The notes: generated by a model not told the origin, from the sequence alone. A stretch of 64,000 nucleotides of DNA from Hyposmocoma kahamanoa (GCF_003589595.1 NW_020653852.1:3373675-3437674), one strand, 5' to 3'; numbered from the stretch's first letter, positions 23,266 to 35,875 are shown. Program-made: numbers and translations.

Positions 23266-24189
23266 TTAATAAACGATAATAAAATAATACATATTATCGT
23301 TTATAATTATGTATTACAAGCATGTTCTAGGTATTATAGCTGTATATATTTATATTTAGTATAAATGTAGCAATGTTATTTTTATGAATTTTGGCTTCCG
23401 GAAAAATACGATCCCAAAGTCAAGTACGCCAGTTGGATATGTGATTTATTTGTTCCCGAAAAACTCGGGAACTAACAAATGTTGTCGTAAAGAAGTATCC
23501 AATTTCCGTCTCTGTTCCTCTAAGTTCAGGTAAATGTAGTTCTACCTATTCCGACCACCGGTAATTAGTCGATAACATTTTCATGCTTAAATTCGAGAGT
23601 TATAAAATTTCACATACTTATACGTAATTTGATTCATATACAAGAACACGTATTATTTTCGACATTCATGCCGTAAAAACACTTTTGACGTATGATCATA
23701 AGTAGCTTTATTATGCCAAGAGCACTATAACTATTATCGTCGACGTGTAGCGTGAGTGCAAAGATGACTCTATTTGATACGAATGTCAAGAAATATGAAC
23801 ACTCGTATGGACAATTTGATCCACGAGGCAGCAGATGGCTGCTGCCATTGTTTATTGAAAAAAATATAAATCTCCACGTAATTGTACCATATTACGATCC
23901 AATATCATTTTGCAATCTACACCCGTCGTTGCCCAGCTGTAGCTAAACGGTCGCAAGGCGGTTCATAAACAAGTTAATGTCTTCCTATTACGCTATAACC
24001 TTCACAGTGAATTGGTTTTATCGCCAATAAACCAATACCGGCAAGAACAAAATGAATTTTTTTCAGGGGAAAGTAAACGTGATACATATTTGGCGCTACT
24101 GGACATGGGACAACTACAAGATGGGAACCACGATCGATATTGCAGTCAGCAGATTTCACACTAGTCGTGTTTTCAAAGGGGTTCCCGAA

Positions 24190-24790
24190 GATTTTTTATG
24201 ATAATCATAACTTTAAATATCAACTGCCACTGTGCCCGTCACCGTGAGGATGCGGACAGATCTAGTGAATGCGTTTGTGTGCGAAAGACTTGCGAGCTGC
24301 ACACGTGCATTACATTACGCGATTTGTTCACGTGGCTGATCTGTACCCATTCTGAGACATAAGTTGGCAAATTCCGTGTGCTGTAGTTTTCTTTTTTTAT
24401 TGAAATATAAATGCGCATTTGGGATGGAAACTGAAGATAAGGTCGACGAAGAAGCATGTACACTTAAATAACGCCGATTTACTCTCGCCTTTAAAAGGCC
24501 CAAGTTATACCGTTGAGGGAACAAATCTGCAGGCAAGGAATTCAACTCCATAACCGTTCGCCATAGCATAAATGTGGAACGTAACGCTTTGTGTAAATCT
24601 TTGGAATATCTATACATAAGGAAGAAGCCCCAGCCTACCTCTAGTCTCCCGATGAAGGAAAGGGCAAGGCGGAATTAAATCGTGCTACTCCCATAGCCAC
24701 CAGAAGTCTTACTCTTCAAAATCGGAACATAGACATAGGTACAATGGCAGTACGTCCCTGAACGAAGTCTATCACAAAGAGCTATTGAAT
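24190..24790 (-). mobile_element. CR1-like LINE fossil containing pieces of the ACTTGTC...GATATTATAAA tail
   Basis: On the - strand, ELNSLPADLFPQRYNLGLLK and ARVNRRYLSVHASSSTLSSV come from the end of a LINE ORF2. On the same strand pieces of the common tail repeat lie on both sides (AGCTCTTTGTGATAG near 24780; GTGACGGGCACAGTGGCAG near 24220). This suggests that the tail family belongs to this LINE lineage. Confidence 0.6.
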
Positions 24791-25189
24791 AAAGGTTATA
24801 TTACCCGTCCGATACGCAATTTGTTTGCTATGTTATAATAATAATTTAAATCAACATCAAAAGCAAGCTTAACAAATTCAATATTAGAAACGCACGAGAA
24901 GCGTAAAAATACAAACAGAGCACACTCATGGAAAAAGTCGAAAAATTCTCGTGCAAACATCATTAATAACGAAGTGAGTGAACCAAGCCCGTGAAAGGGG
25001 CGGCATCTACTCGGAAATGTCAAACATAAGCACTTTGAAATGAAATCTTAATTAATGTACTATTTTAAGACATGTCTGGTATAGGTGTGTATATTTTTAG
25101 ACTTAAAATATAAATAAATAACAGGTATAGCAGTTGCTCCGATCCCCAAGTAACTAAAGCATTTGTGTTATGGAAATCACCCAGACACA

Positions 25190-25195
25190 GAGTCG

Positions 25196-25239
<44 letters not shown>

Positions 25240-25285
25240 GGTACGAGTGCGAGTGCGAGTGCGAGTGCGCGTGCGTGTGTGTATG
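25190..25285. repeat. Compound GTGC / GTGCGA microsatellite
   Basis: About eleven GTGC units (25195-25238), then GAGTGC units (25245-25268) and GTGCGTGTGTGT. Slippage-prone; the open frame across it (Ser-His/Thr-His-Ala-Arg repeats) is spurious. Confidence 0.9.
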
Positions 25286-25524
25286 ATAGATGATGACGTA
25301 TTTCATGACGTCATGCAAATTGTATCCTAAAACAACAGACAGGCTAAGCTCTCTAGAAAACCACGCCATTTTATTTACACAGACAATTTTTGGTGACGTC
25401 AGCCATTGACACATTTAAGGCGCCAAATGATGGGATGGCTACTAAATGTCTTTGTTTAATTATTTTTACCTTTACCTTTGTGACGATTCATAGTAACTTA
25501 GAGACAAAATAATAGACGGGTTGG

Positions 25525-25790
25525 CTGCGGAGCATGCGGCAAAATTGAAACATATATAACGCAAGTACAGGGCCTTGAAACCGATGTACGATTTTGTGCC
25601 AATTACAGTGGACTGGGAGGACTTGGAGTGCGGAGGGCAAAAAATTCATCAGGGAGTTGGGTCATCGGCTTAGAGATAGAGGCTGTGATCCACGCTCTGG
25701 GTCTTACTTGGTGCAACACATTTCGTTGGCCATTCAGCGCGGTAGTGCTGCCAGTGTTATGGGGGACGTTTGAGGCAGTAAAGACTTTTT
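25525..25790 (+). mobile_element. LINE ORF2 3' end, copy 2
   Basis: Homologous to the fragment at 20945-21280 in inverse orientation. Reads AAKLKH near its start and HSARGSAASV near its end in broken frames, ending in a T-rich junction. Confidence 0.6.
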
Positions 25791-26889
25791 TTTATTCTGG
25801 TTACATGGACTTGATAACACTGTACAGTGGAGCTTAGTATAATAATGTGGCGAATGAAGAACGACAATAATGAAATCAGGTCCTTTTTATCTGAAATTAC
25901 TTTAAACTTCCTTTGCTTCTTTCGTGCCTTATAAAAATTGAAAAAAATTGATAAATCATTTTTGATTTTATAATTTATGGTAATAAACAAGTTTCAAGTT
26001 TCTCATTTTATCTGGTGTCCACACCGTCTCGTCTTTTTAAGAACACACAGTCTCGTCTTTTTTTCACGGGTCGCGGAAATGCAGCGAGATTGAATGCCTA
26101 CAGCATGCCGTCACTCTATGACGCGGATAAAAGTACAATTACGAGTAGGTACACAAGCATAGTGCTTACATAAAATAAATGATTGATTAACTTCATTGAC
26201 AAATGGCTTCAAAAATATAATTAAAGAATCAGGAAAAATCAACCTTTCATAGATTAAAAAAATAAAAATTCTAGTATGACAAATAATCGACACACAGAAA
26301 GTACGTACATTACACATTATTTGCTTAGCAAAATCGTAGATTCGATGCTTCGAGTGTACCACAATTATGTTGTCTCTTTAATAAAACACGTAATGTTCTG
26401 AGAATTACCAGAGATTAATGTGAACTCAAATTTCAGGTACATAAACGGTATGTTGGAGCTATTTCTGTATAGCGTTGCCAGAAATAAATAATTTATAAAT
26501 TATAAATGAAAATTTACGTAATTTCCACCTCGACCTTTGTCAAAATGATTATAGAATCTTAAATCAATGAGATCCCACAATACAAATTAAAATGCAGACC
26601 GCAATGGAAGGTGTTCATTTATTTATCGTCGTTCATAGATTTCATTTAGATACTTCTTTATAATAACCTGTAACGATATTTATTAGTTTGCAGCCAAGTT
26701 CAATATGTGAAACCAACGACGTTTACTTTGAATGCAATTGATTTTAAATTCTCAAATCGCAACCAGAATCTGTTCCATAAATCTGAGTCAAACTTGTACG
26801 TATAGCAGGCTTATTAGGTTCAATTTACATTGCCGCGATACAGAATAAAAGAAAATTATTCACGAAATTGTAAATAGGATAATAAACTT

Positions 26890-27165
26890 TTTAAAAAAGG
26901 AGGAGGTTCTCAATTGGATTGTGTTTTTATTTGTGTGTATGTTAATTACTCTGGCATTTGTGAATCGATTTTGATGATAATTTTTTTGTTAGAAAGAGGA
27001 TATTTTTGATGATAATATCCCACTTTAAAGGGTGGCAAACTATGAAATGAATCCGGTTTAGCGCACTTTCCGTTAACCGATTGCAATAAAACTTGGCAAA
27101 TAGATATAATTCAAATAAAAAAGCCGAAAAGCATACTTTTGAGGTCAGTTTTTTTTTTTTAAAAA
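26890..27165 (-). mobile_element. AAACCGACCTCAAAAG repeat, inverted copy
   Basis: AAAAAAGGAGGAGGTTCTCA at the left and TTTTGAGGTCAGTTTTTT at the right, with GCGCACTTTCCGTTAACCG between. Confidence 0.65.
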
Positions 27166-27299
27166 AAAGCTATAATTATTGTAACGTATAAACTAGATAC
27201 GATACGTTAGCTGCTGCTGCTTAATTCCTGAGATGCGCGAATTCTCCGGAAGAGGCGCGATCTGTTTTTTGCCTCGTATCTAATTTGTTAAATCGCATT

Positions 27300-27660
27300 T
27301 GTTTCCCATTCTCCTGCAAGGTGTGGAGGCATGGACATTTCTGACCAGGGAAAGACAAAGAATACATTCAAAATGTAGTGCTGGAGGCGGATGCTGAGAA
27401 TACCTTGGACCGCTAAATGTACCAATGCGTCAATCCTGTTGCAGCTTCAAATTAAGACTCGGTTGTCCACCATATGCCACCAACGTATTGTTTCATATTC
27501 GGCCACATGATGCGCGGTGGCGATGAAAACTTGGAAAAACTGATTGTGGTAGGTAACACGGAAGGATGGCGAATACAAGCCTGCGCTCCAACGTGATAAA
27601 TCGATCAAGTGGAAGACTCACCGTCCTCCAAATTTTGCGCAGTCTTTAGGGACACGTTGG
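27300..27660 (+). mobile_element. LINE reverse transcriptase C-terminal fragment
   Basis: Across frames: VEAWTFLTRERQRIH, GGGC then R-R-M-L-R-I-P-W-T-A, KTRLSTICHQRIVSYFGHMM-like sequence, RGGDENLEKLIVVG. The order matches insect LINE C-termini (C-W-R-R-M-L-R-I-P-W-T). Frame shifted several times. A tail-repeat copy follows directly at 27665. Confidence 0.65.
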
Positions 27661-27664
27661 ATAC

Positions 27665-27787
27665 TCATGTCTCAGGGTGACTTTGCGATTTAAAGCTCTA
27701 AGTGGCTCTGCAACTATTATGTACAGGCGTGTAGCTTACCAACAGGCGCACGACATGTTCGTCCCGTCAGTTGATATTATAAAAAAT
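27665..27787 (+). repeat. CR1-like tail repeat, 3' part
   Basis: TTTGCGATTTAAAGCTCTAA, CAGGCGCACGACATGTTCGT, GATATTATAAAAAATAAA. Confidence 0.7.
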
Positions 27788-28179
27788 AAATTCAGAAGTA
27801 GGCACGAAGCTGACCACGATCCTCAGACATTAGGGAGCGAATTGAGAGAGAGTCGCGCCTGTAATCTCCTAAGCACATAGTAATAGGTCAGACCTAATTT
27901 TAAATTGACTAAATGAATTCATTATATTCAATTTGCTATTATTGAAGAACTCGTCACGTTAATCTAAAGGTGGTGTGTCGAAAACTTGAAATCAATTTCG
28001 TTAATTGAACTTCACGGTAATATCCAACTTTCAGTGTTAAAGTACATTAAAAGTAGTGCGTTAGGTAATGAAGTTTGAATGCCATCACGCCACATGCCGA
28101 GCTGAATATTTACGACACGGCAGTGCGCAGGCAAAGTTCTGCCTTGAATCTCTTCAAAGCAATAGTGAATAGTGGCATT

Positions 28180-28486
28180 TAGTAGCAGTAGAGCTCTTTG
28201 TGAAAGAGTATGTCCAGAGACGTATTGTCACCTTACCTATTTCTGCCGCCAAGCAGTAATGTCAGCATTACTGTGTTCCGGTTTTGAATGGTAAGGGTGT
28301 TGGTGAAATTACAGGCACATGGGACTTGTCAATTTACGTATCAGGGTGACGGGTGCAGTGGCAGTGCCCCTCAGATCTTTGCGATTGAAACTTCTGAGTG
28401 GCGCTGCAACTGTAATCAACAAGTGTGTAGTTTACCTGTTGTGTTTGACTTGTTCGTCCTGTCACTTGATATTATAAAAAAAAAGG
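28180..28486 (+). repeat. CR1-like tail repeat, near full length
   Basis: AGTAGCAGTAGAGCTCTTTG to CACTTGATATTATAAAAAAA with all intermediate blocks. Useful as a reference copy. Confidence 0.8.
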
Positions 28487-28489
28487 AAA

Positions 28490-31060
28490 TTTGTAGGCAA
28501 GCATAATACCACGGGGTGAAAATGAGATTAAATATCTTTTAAAAATAAAGAAAGTATGCAAGCTTAGTTTCCACAAACCAAGGCGTCTCGACCTTTGTAT
28601 TCTTTAAATTTGACCTTTTCACGCAAAGATATTATCGAGTATTAGCTATATAGATATATATATCGCGTCCTGTCTCCTGGATAACCAGCAGACTAACCAG
28701 CCACAAAAACAGTCAGTTTGTTTCAGGCATATCAGGTCTGTCAAAACTACTGACCCGCTGATTCGACAATATCAGACGATGACTTTATATTTTACAGAGA
28801 CCATACAATACATATTACACATTTCTTGGCCCGACTGTAGAATGTCTATCATAGACCAAAGTTTCGAATACGCTTCTACAATTATGAATATAATAATGTG
28901 TTGTCTTACAACTTGGGCCATTTTTTTACATTTAAGCTGTAAGTTAGATTGAATATTACGCTGGATTAAAATAATTTCTTACTTATTTCATCTTTAGATT
29001 TCTTTTGAGTGTGGTAATTTATGATGGCCACCTGTTAGATGTAATATAAAATAATAACTCGAATAGTATTGCTCTCACGGTCAGATTACCTCGATTCGAT
29101 GTGGTAATACTTATTGAAGATAATATTTATCAAGTTCGTGAGTTAGATTTGTTATTGAAAAAAATAATAAATACATTTATGTAATAATGTATTTCGTATA
29201 TCAAAATAGAGGACGCGTTTTGGGCTTAGCAGAAAATCAGTACCGTGGCCGTTTTTGTCGAGTCGAAATCTCCATGTGGCTTAACACTAATACTACATTA
29301 CGCAAAAAGTCGTCTTATAATTATGATGTTTTATAGCTGTAGTCGTACTACAGCTTTAAAATCGTATCTTTTGGGTTGTCGTGTTTAATTGCCGATTAAA
29401 TATATTCCATTGGGCTAAAAATCAATTGACTTGAATCTGTGTTTACGTTACCAATAGAAAAAAAGACCTAAAATACAATGTAGTCTCATAATTTGTAAAA
29501 AATATAATATTGTAAAATAATACGCATAAACATGGCCAAAATTTTTACGTACAAATATATTTAAAACCACGTTTGTAATGTCTTTTTGCCAAGACCAAAT
29601 TCGGATAAAAGATTAAATACGTTACGTCAAAACAAAGGTTGAAATTAATAATTAATCTTTCAAAATCCAGGTTAAAATTAAGGCAGGTAGTGAATTGATA
29701 ATTAAACTTTGTACAAAAGCCGGTAAACGGAAATATGAATCAGTCTTGTTAAAAGCCGCGGAAAATTTCGGATACATTCTGGAAAAGAACCAAAAATGAT
29801 TAATTTGTATTTAAATTATGAGAAAACGATGGAAAAAGCTCATTTAACTAATCGGCCCTTGGATTAAATTCGATATTTAACCATTGTACTTTAAATTACT
29901 ATTGCATATACTGGGGTAGGTTGAGACCGAGAACCCTCAATTGCTCGCTCCTGGTAAACCTCTTTCGCCACCTCCTTCCTTACTGTCATGAATCTGTTGA
30001 AGGACAAATTTTTTAAACATCGCCCCCACAACGTAGACTTCGAGGCCTAAATTACTGAGAAAGTGAACGTTGTACAGCTCGAGATGTGCCGATATGTGTC
30101 TGAAAACTTTAAAAACCGACTTTTTTTACAAAATAAAGCGCGCATTTGACCTCCTGAAAGTGACAGTGAGGTCGACGACGTAGCATGCATACCTAAATAA
30201 TGCCTATTCACATTTGTACAGTCAATCTACTAACATCTATTCCCTGAACACTTTTCATACTTTGGTCATGTAATCCTTCTCTTTTCTAACTTGGTCACCA
30301 CAATTTCGGTCACTTAATATTTCACACACAACGCTCTGTTACTACGCAATTCGGTATTCTGTCTCAAAGACTGACACTACAAATACTGCACAATGCTCTC
30401 ATTTCTACAGCATTTCTTCATGTTTCTGCCTCAATCAAAATTCACTGTGTACAATAAATACGTTATCTTAAAAAATATATTTCTCGGTCGCCCGCAATTT
30501 CGTGTTGTTATACGGACAAAAACTACTTTATGTGCAAATTGAAGTTAAAAACTATCTGCACAGGGCGACGCCTAATAGATCCTACGCATCAACATGAATC
30601 ATTTTGACTACAGCACCTCTTCCGAAATCGAGGAAAATAAATTATCTATTACATTTGGATCGAGTACGTATGATATTTAGACGCGTAATAGTAATAGCTA
30701 TTCATATTAAAGAGTAGGTTACAAACTAACAAACTCGCAGCCTCTGACATTATTTGTATGTCAAACCAAAAATATATTTATTTCACAGGTAAGGGAATTA
30801 AACTTGAAATCGCCAAACTCTGCTACTATGAGTAAGAATGTTCTTTGTAACTAGACATCTACTCTACTACTCTACATTTATCTTTCACAATATTTGTTTC
30901 AAATATCTTAGATAGAAACGATCTGAAAGACCTAACCGGGTTACTACTATGAATTTTTGCCATCCAAGCATCATCATCTTTAGTACAAAGTCGGTACGAT
31001 TTAGTTTTAAATCTCGGAATATATAACCCCTTAAATGAAGACAAGTTCAAGAACAGTAGA
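28490..31060. other. AT-rich intronic stretch, no gene seen
   Basis: No conserved coding motif or clear repeat except LINE-like traces near 30160-30230 (GTCGACGACGTAGCATGCAT). A short - strand frame at 30859-31050 is not recognisable. Confidence 0.5.
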
Positions 31061-31062
31061 GT

Positions 31063-31368
31063 CTAGTAGCAGTAGAGCTCCTTGTAAAAGAGTTCGTCCA
31101 GGGAAGTACTGTCACCTTACCTATTTCTGCCGCCAAGCAGTAGTGTGAGTATTATTGCATTCCGATTTGGAAGGGTAAGGGTGCTTGTGAAATTATAGGC
31201 ACATGGGACTAGTCAACTTATGTCTCAGGGTGACGGGCGCAGTGGCAGTGCCCCTAACATCGTTGCGATTTAAAGCTCTGAGTGGCACTGCAACTGAATT
31301 GGACAGGCGTGTAACTTATCATCAGGCGCACGATATGTTCGTCCCGTCACTTGATATTATATAAAAAG
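31063..31368 (+). repeat. CR1-like tail repeat, near full length
   Basis: TAGTAGCAGTAGAGCTCCTT, GTCCAGGGAAGTACTGTCAC, CACTTGATATTATATAAAAA. Confidence 0.8.
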
Positions 31369-31499
31369 GCAACCTTGCCTATGACCATCATGTCGTAGGA
31401 CCACGTCAGACAATGATTTTTTTCTTTGAAAAATTTCAATTACAGTAATTTTGTTTAATAATAAAACTAAAACTAAAAAAGATATAATAAACCCACTTA

Positions 31500-31620
31500 T
31501 AGGTGGTTGTAGATGTCGTTTGGAGAGACGGCCGCAGTGGCAGTGCTTCTCAAATCGTTGTGATTTAAAGCTCTGAGTGGCACTGCAACACGACTTGTTA
31601 CGTGGTATTATAAAAAAAAG
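31500..31620 (+). repeat. CR1-like tail repeat, short diverged copy
   Basis: CGCAGTGGCAGTGCTTCTCA, AAAGCTCTGAGTGGCACTGC, GGTATTATAAAAAAAAG. Confidence 0.65.
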
Positions 31621-32801
31621 AACAGGCAGTTTATTTTTATTCCTCGTATTAATATTATGTCTATTGACTATTTCTCATAAAAAATTGCTATTCTTCTTAA
31701 TATAAATTACACTTTCATAAATGTACTGTGACGCTAATGTAAGAATGTTATCTCTCTGTCTACCTCAATTAAATTACATGGTCGGTCGTTACGACGCAAT
31801 GCAGTAACATCTATCGTTACACGATGACACGTTCAAGTTCGTTTATAAAAAGGCAATTTTATTGTTACGTGTTACAAATACCTGAGTGAAGTAAGCAACC
31901 TGATTCTGCAATAATGCTCTATTTTCATGATTAATTATGATTATGATTTCTACATTATTTATTTAAGATATTAAGGCTGCGTTTCCACTAGAAATGTGCG
32001 AGGTAACGAAGCGGTGTGCGAGGAAAAATCATTTTCCCTGGGCGGAAAAGTGCTAGCGGATCTAAGTATTTTATTTCTACATATATATATATAGATCAGC
32101 CTTTCCCAAAGTGGGCGAAAACCTTGTGTGCGCTGCAGGCCTAAAGGTAAGAGAGGAGGTAAGAGACCCAAAAAAAAATGGGGGCGTTGTGTAGAGGCTT
32201 AGGGGGAGATTTGTAATTTCATCTAGGAAGACTCTTAGACACCGACTGAGCTTTCGACTCTAGACTACAACTTGTGAACATCAACTAATATTAATTAAGA
32301 GATTGCTCAAACTAACTCGGTTCGATATTTCTCTCCGTGTAGTTCATATATCGATCCTATTTTATTGAATAAATAAAATAAAAATCATGTCAATCGGTCG
32401 CTACGTTTCGAAATGAAAGTAGACACAAACTAACAAATAAAAAGGCAACAGACACAGTTTCGCATTTTGATAGTTATTAGTATTCCTAGATAGGTAATTT
32501 TCGTAGATAATAGACCGCGAGCAATCATGTTTCAACTAGTTTTTGTTAAATAACCCGATTTGTGCATTCCTGTATTAATCGCCTGGTTCATAGAATATTC
32601 GTTCTTACTTGTTGAGTACGATTGAGCGTCGAATGCGAAAAACGAGTTTATGCATGTTTGTCTTATTCCTGTCGGTGCGTTCTGCTTATGCATCCTATAT
32701 AAACAACGTAATATTCATTTTATTTTCATTTGCGGTGTCGCGCGTAATAGATAAGCAGTACTAAGTTCAACACTTACTTACGTATTTCTCAAAACAAAAC
32801 A

Positions 32802-34565
32802 ATGTCGGAAGTAAAAAAGAAGAGACGGCAATACTGTGCGGAATATATTAAATTCGGATTCATTGAAAATCCTACAAACCCATCGTCGCCCGTGTGCCTT
32901 CTATGTCTAAAAACATTTTCGAATGAAGCAATGAAGCCTTCAAGACTGCAAGATCATTTGAATAAAATGCATCCAGATAAGAAAGACAAGAATGTAGCAT
33001 ATTTTCAAGACCAAGAGAAGAAGCATAATATTCAGCCAAGTGTAGCAAAACTCGTTTCGGCGGGTGCCAAGCAAGATGACGACGGACTTCGAGCTTCGTA
33101 CAATATCTCTTTGTTAATTGCTCAAAAAGGCAAACCACACAACATCGGAGAAGAGTTAATTTGGTCGGAAATAAAGGAAATAATAACTACTGTGCTTCAT
33201 AAACCGGCCGCAGATATTATCCGAAAAATTCCTTTGAGTAATAATTCTGTGCAAAGACAAATTGATGAAATGGCTGAAAACATTGAAGAATCATTGTGCA
33301 ATCATCTGAGGACTAGTCAATTCTCAATTCAGCTCGATGAGTCCACTTTACCAACTAATGAAGCATTGTTGCTGTCTTACGTGAGGTTTATTAAAGGTAA
33401 GAAAATATGTGAAGAACTATTGTTTGTTAGAAATTTAGAGACCGATACATAAAGCGAAACCATATTCAATACATTGGAAAAATTTTGTGATGAGAAAGAG
33501 ATTCCCTTGAAAAATATTATATCAGTTGCTACGGATGGCGATCCGGCTATGACAGGGTACCATAAAGGCTTCATAGCGTACTTAAAAAATAAAATTCCAG
33601 ATCTCCTTGCTGTACATTGCGTTATTCATAGACAACATTTGGTTGCTAAAAATTTAAGTGAACGACTATTTCAATCACTGCAATATGTCATCAAAACAGT
33701 CATAAAAATTCGTAACAGCTGTTTGAATGATAGATTATTTCGTCAGCTTTGTGTTACTATGACGAAGATTTCAACCGTTTGTTGTTTCATACTGAAGTTC
33801 GTTGGCTATCAAGAGGCAATTGTCTGACTCGATTTTACAACCTGTTTGACTCTGCGATAGAGTTCTTGGAAACTAAACGATACAGAATTGCGCAACAAGC
33901 TCATTACATCAAAGAATGATATAGCTTACATGACAGACCTGTATAAAATGTTCAACTATATGAATCTCCAACTGCAAGGCGATGAACTAAATATAATTAA
34001 AACAAAAAATGTCGTTGCTGCTTTCGCAGCCAAACTGCTTCTACACAAAAAGAATATGGGCAGACGTGAGTTTCACAATTTTCCGAATTTATCAGTATCC
34101 TGCAGTAACGACGACTTATTTGCCTACTGCCAACATTTGGAAAACCTCCACATTGACTTCACCGAACGATATCAGGACATTTTGAACTTGGAAATACCAG
34201 ACTGGGTGTTGGATCTGTTTCCAAATGTCAACACAGCAATATCACCTCAGCTGGAAGAACTTATAGAATTGACAACAAACGAGGAAATAAAAATCAGGTT
34301 CAAAAATGGCTACCAAGAATTTTGTCTACAAAAACTGATCCCGCAATTGTACCCTGGATAGTGGTCAATCGTTCAACGATTCTTGATAGCACTCCCATTG
34401 TCATATTTGTGTGAACGTGGTTTTAGTGCTGTGACAACGCTGTTTACTAAAAAGGGAAATCGTTTGCATGTTACCGAATGTGGTGACTTGCGGCTGTTCT
34501 TGAGTAAATTGGAACGTGATATCAACAAACTTATTAAACAGCATCAGATTCATCCTTCACATTAG
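32802..34565 (+). pseudogene. hAT transposase with BED zinc finger (SCAND3/ZBED5/FAM200-like), broken
   Basis: Starts MSEVKKKRRQYCAEYIKFGF. A BED-type zinc finger follows (CLLC at about residue 33, then HLNKMH). DDE-region hallmarks include IQLDEST, VATDGDPAMTGYHKGF, VHCVIHRQHL and EVRWLSRGNC; the C-terminal dimerisation region shows LPLSYLCERGFSAVTTLFTK. Length over the whole region is about 588 codons, close to the family norm. Breaks: TAA at 33450-33452, a frameshift near 33760 that is compensated near 33880, and TAG at 34359-34361. Elsewhere frame and motifs are kept, so decay is recent to moderate. The protein cannot be made in one piece as it stands. Confidence 0.88.
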
Positions 34566-34680
34566 TTTTTATATTAGAATCGTTTATGTTTGTTTTATTT
34601 TTAATAAAAGATGCTCTGTCTGAATACTATAAAGTTGCGATTCAATAATCATTCTCATTGGCAGGAGTAGCCCGTAAAAA

Positions 34681-34738
34681 TTAACTTGAGACCTGAGCGC
34701 CGTTGTGTACTACCTACTGCGCTCTGGTCTCAAGTTAA
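34681..34738. repeat. 20-bp inverted repeat hairpin inside the hAT right end
   Basis: Arms at 34681-34700 and 34719-34738 begin and end with TTAACTTGAG / CTCAAGTTAA and match at 19 of 20 positions across an 18-base loop. It is about 120 bp inside the right terminus. Confidence 0.8.
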
Positions 34739-34879
34739 CTAATATAATATGAAGTTACAGAGGTTTTTAAGTAGGTGAAAAAATGGGGGCGCTAAAAAAT
34801 AATTTATTCTCAAAGTGCGCAGTAGACAAAATAAGTCAAAATAAGTTTGGGAACCGCTGATATATATAGATAATCTCTG

Positions 34880-35570
34880 TACAGAGTATTTAAAAAAACC
34901 GACCTCAAAAGTTCGTGGAATAACATCTATACAAAGATAAACACTTAGAAAATGTTCCTTCGATCCGGCCGGATTCGAACCGACGTCTTTTAGCAAACCG
35001 TGCCAGATGCTATGCCAACTAAACCAGGGATCGAACCAGCGGACCTCACGAATTTTTCTATGAGCTTGTTTGTCGGATCTTTATATTTGGTTTTCAACGA
35101 CTTTTTAGCCATTACGCCATCTATGAGAAATCTACGAAAGTATTTCGTCACCCAGTTAGGTAACTTTACAGCTACCAGCCCTGGCTAGAGATGTCGCTAT
35201 TATTAACTTTAATTAAATTTGTATTGAATTGATATTCAATTATTTCTTTGTGAAATTACTCCACTAGTTTATTATAATTATTAATACAAAGATCGAACAC
35301 TCAGAAAAAATTACATATATTTGCACAGTTTTATTGAAATCGGTTGCCGTAAAGTGCGCGAAACCGGATTCATCCCCTAGTTTGCCACCCTTAGAGGTGG
35401 AGTATTTTCTTCAAAACACCGATACTGATGTACCTACCCTCTTTCCGACAAAAAATAATCATCAAAATCGGTTCACACATACCGGAGTTATCGCGTTTTT
35501 TTGTATGTATGTTATGTACAAAAAAATGGTGTCGAATTGAGTATCTCCTTTTCTCAAAGTCTATTAAAAA
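34880..35570 (+). mobile_element. AAACCGACCTCAAAAG repeat, copy split by a SINE
   Basis: Head AAAAAACCGACCTCAAAAG (34890 on), tail from ATTGAAATCGGTTGCCGTAA to GAGTATCTCCTTTTCTCAAAG. The SINE at 34935-35310 lies between. Confidence 0.6.
34935..35310 (-). mobile_element. Third tRNA-related SINE family, nested in another repeat
   Basis: GATCCGGCCGGATTCGAACC, AGCCATTACGCCATCTATGA, TACAGCTACCAGCCCTGGCT. It splits a CCGACCTCAAAAG-family repeat whose parts lie at 34880-34930 and 35312-35570. Confidence 0.65.
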
Positions 35571-35647
35571 AAGCGAGAGATGTATGCGAGGAATGTGTCA
35601 AATCGCATAGTCATATATTCTAAGTTCTCTATTATATCTCTATCCCC

Positions 35648-35875
35648 CATTGACTTACAAATAAATGGACGACGGGTCTAATACAAAAACCACGAAAAAA
35701 ATGTCCCAAGTCAACCTATTCGAAATTTAAATTGTAATGTCATCGCAGTATCGCGCTGTCAGTAGAACAAATGAAGACTAAAGCGGAGTTTGGCGCTCTG
35801 TATACGATTTTAGCGCCGTACAAGTGCGGACACTTTTTAGCGCGGACCCGACGTCCATATAATTGTAAGTCAATG
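35648..35875. mobile_element. CATTGACTTAC family TIR element, complete 228-bp copy
   Basis: Non-autonomous element with about 30-bp imperfect terminal inverted repeats starting CATTGACTTACA and ending TGTAAGTCAATG, with ATGGACGNCGGGT further in. It is flanked on both sides by the perfect 8-bp duplication CTATCCCC (35640-35647 and 35876-35883). No open frame of note. A second full copy is at 63252-63537 and a truncated one at 18289-18376. 8-bp duplications and CA ends fit the P superfamily; hAT is the main alternative. Confidence 0.88.

Larger units (their letters stand above)
32097..34859 (+). mobile_element. hAT-superfamily DNA transposon, near full length but inactive
   Basis: A 2763-bp element. 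Left end CAGCCTTTCCCAAAGT and right end (reverse complement) CAGCGGTTCCCAAACT agree at 13 of 16 positions and match the usual CAGYGGTTCCCAAACTT ends of Buster/ZBED-type hAT elements. The 8-bp flanks ATATAGAT and ATATATAT differ at one base, as expected for an old hAT insertion into an AT-dinucleotide tract, though such simple sequence makes them weak evidence. Subterminal GGGGGCG motifs follow both ends. It carries a broken transposase gene (32802-34565) and a hairpin near the right end. It lies in the elongase intron, on the same strand. Confidence 0.85.

Noticed and set aside
23752..23946. Short open frame in elongase intron
   Set aside because: No motif, and no splice sites that would fit a gene model.
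25195..25268. Repetitive coding sequence (Arg-Thr-His-Ala repeats)
   Set aside because: A plain GTGC microsatellite; the peptide is a by-product.
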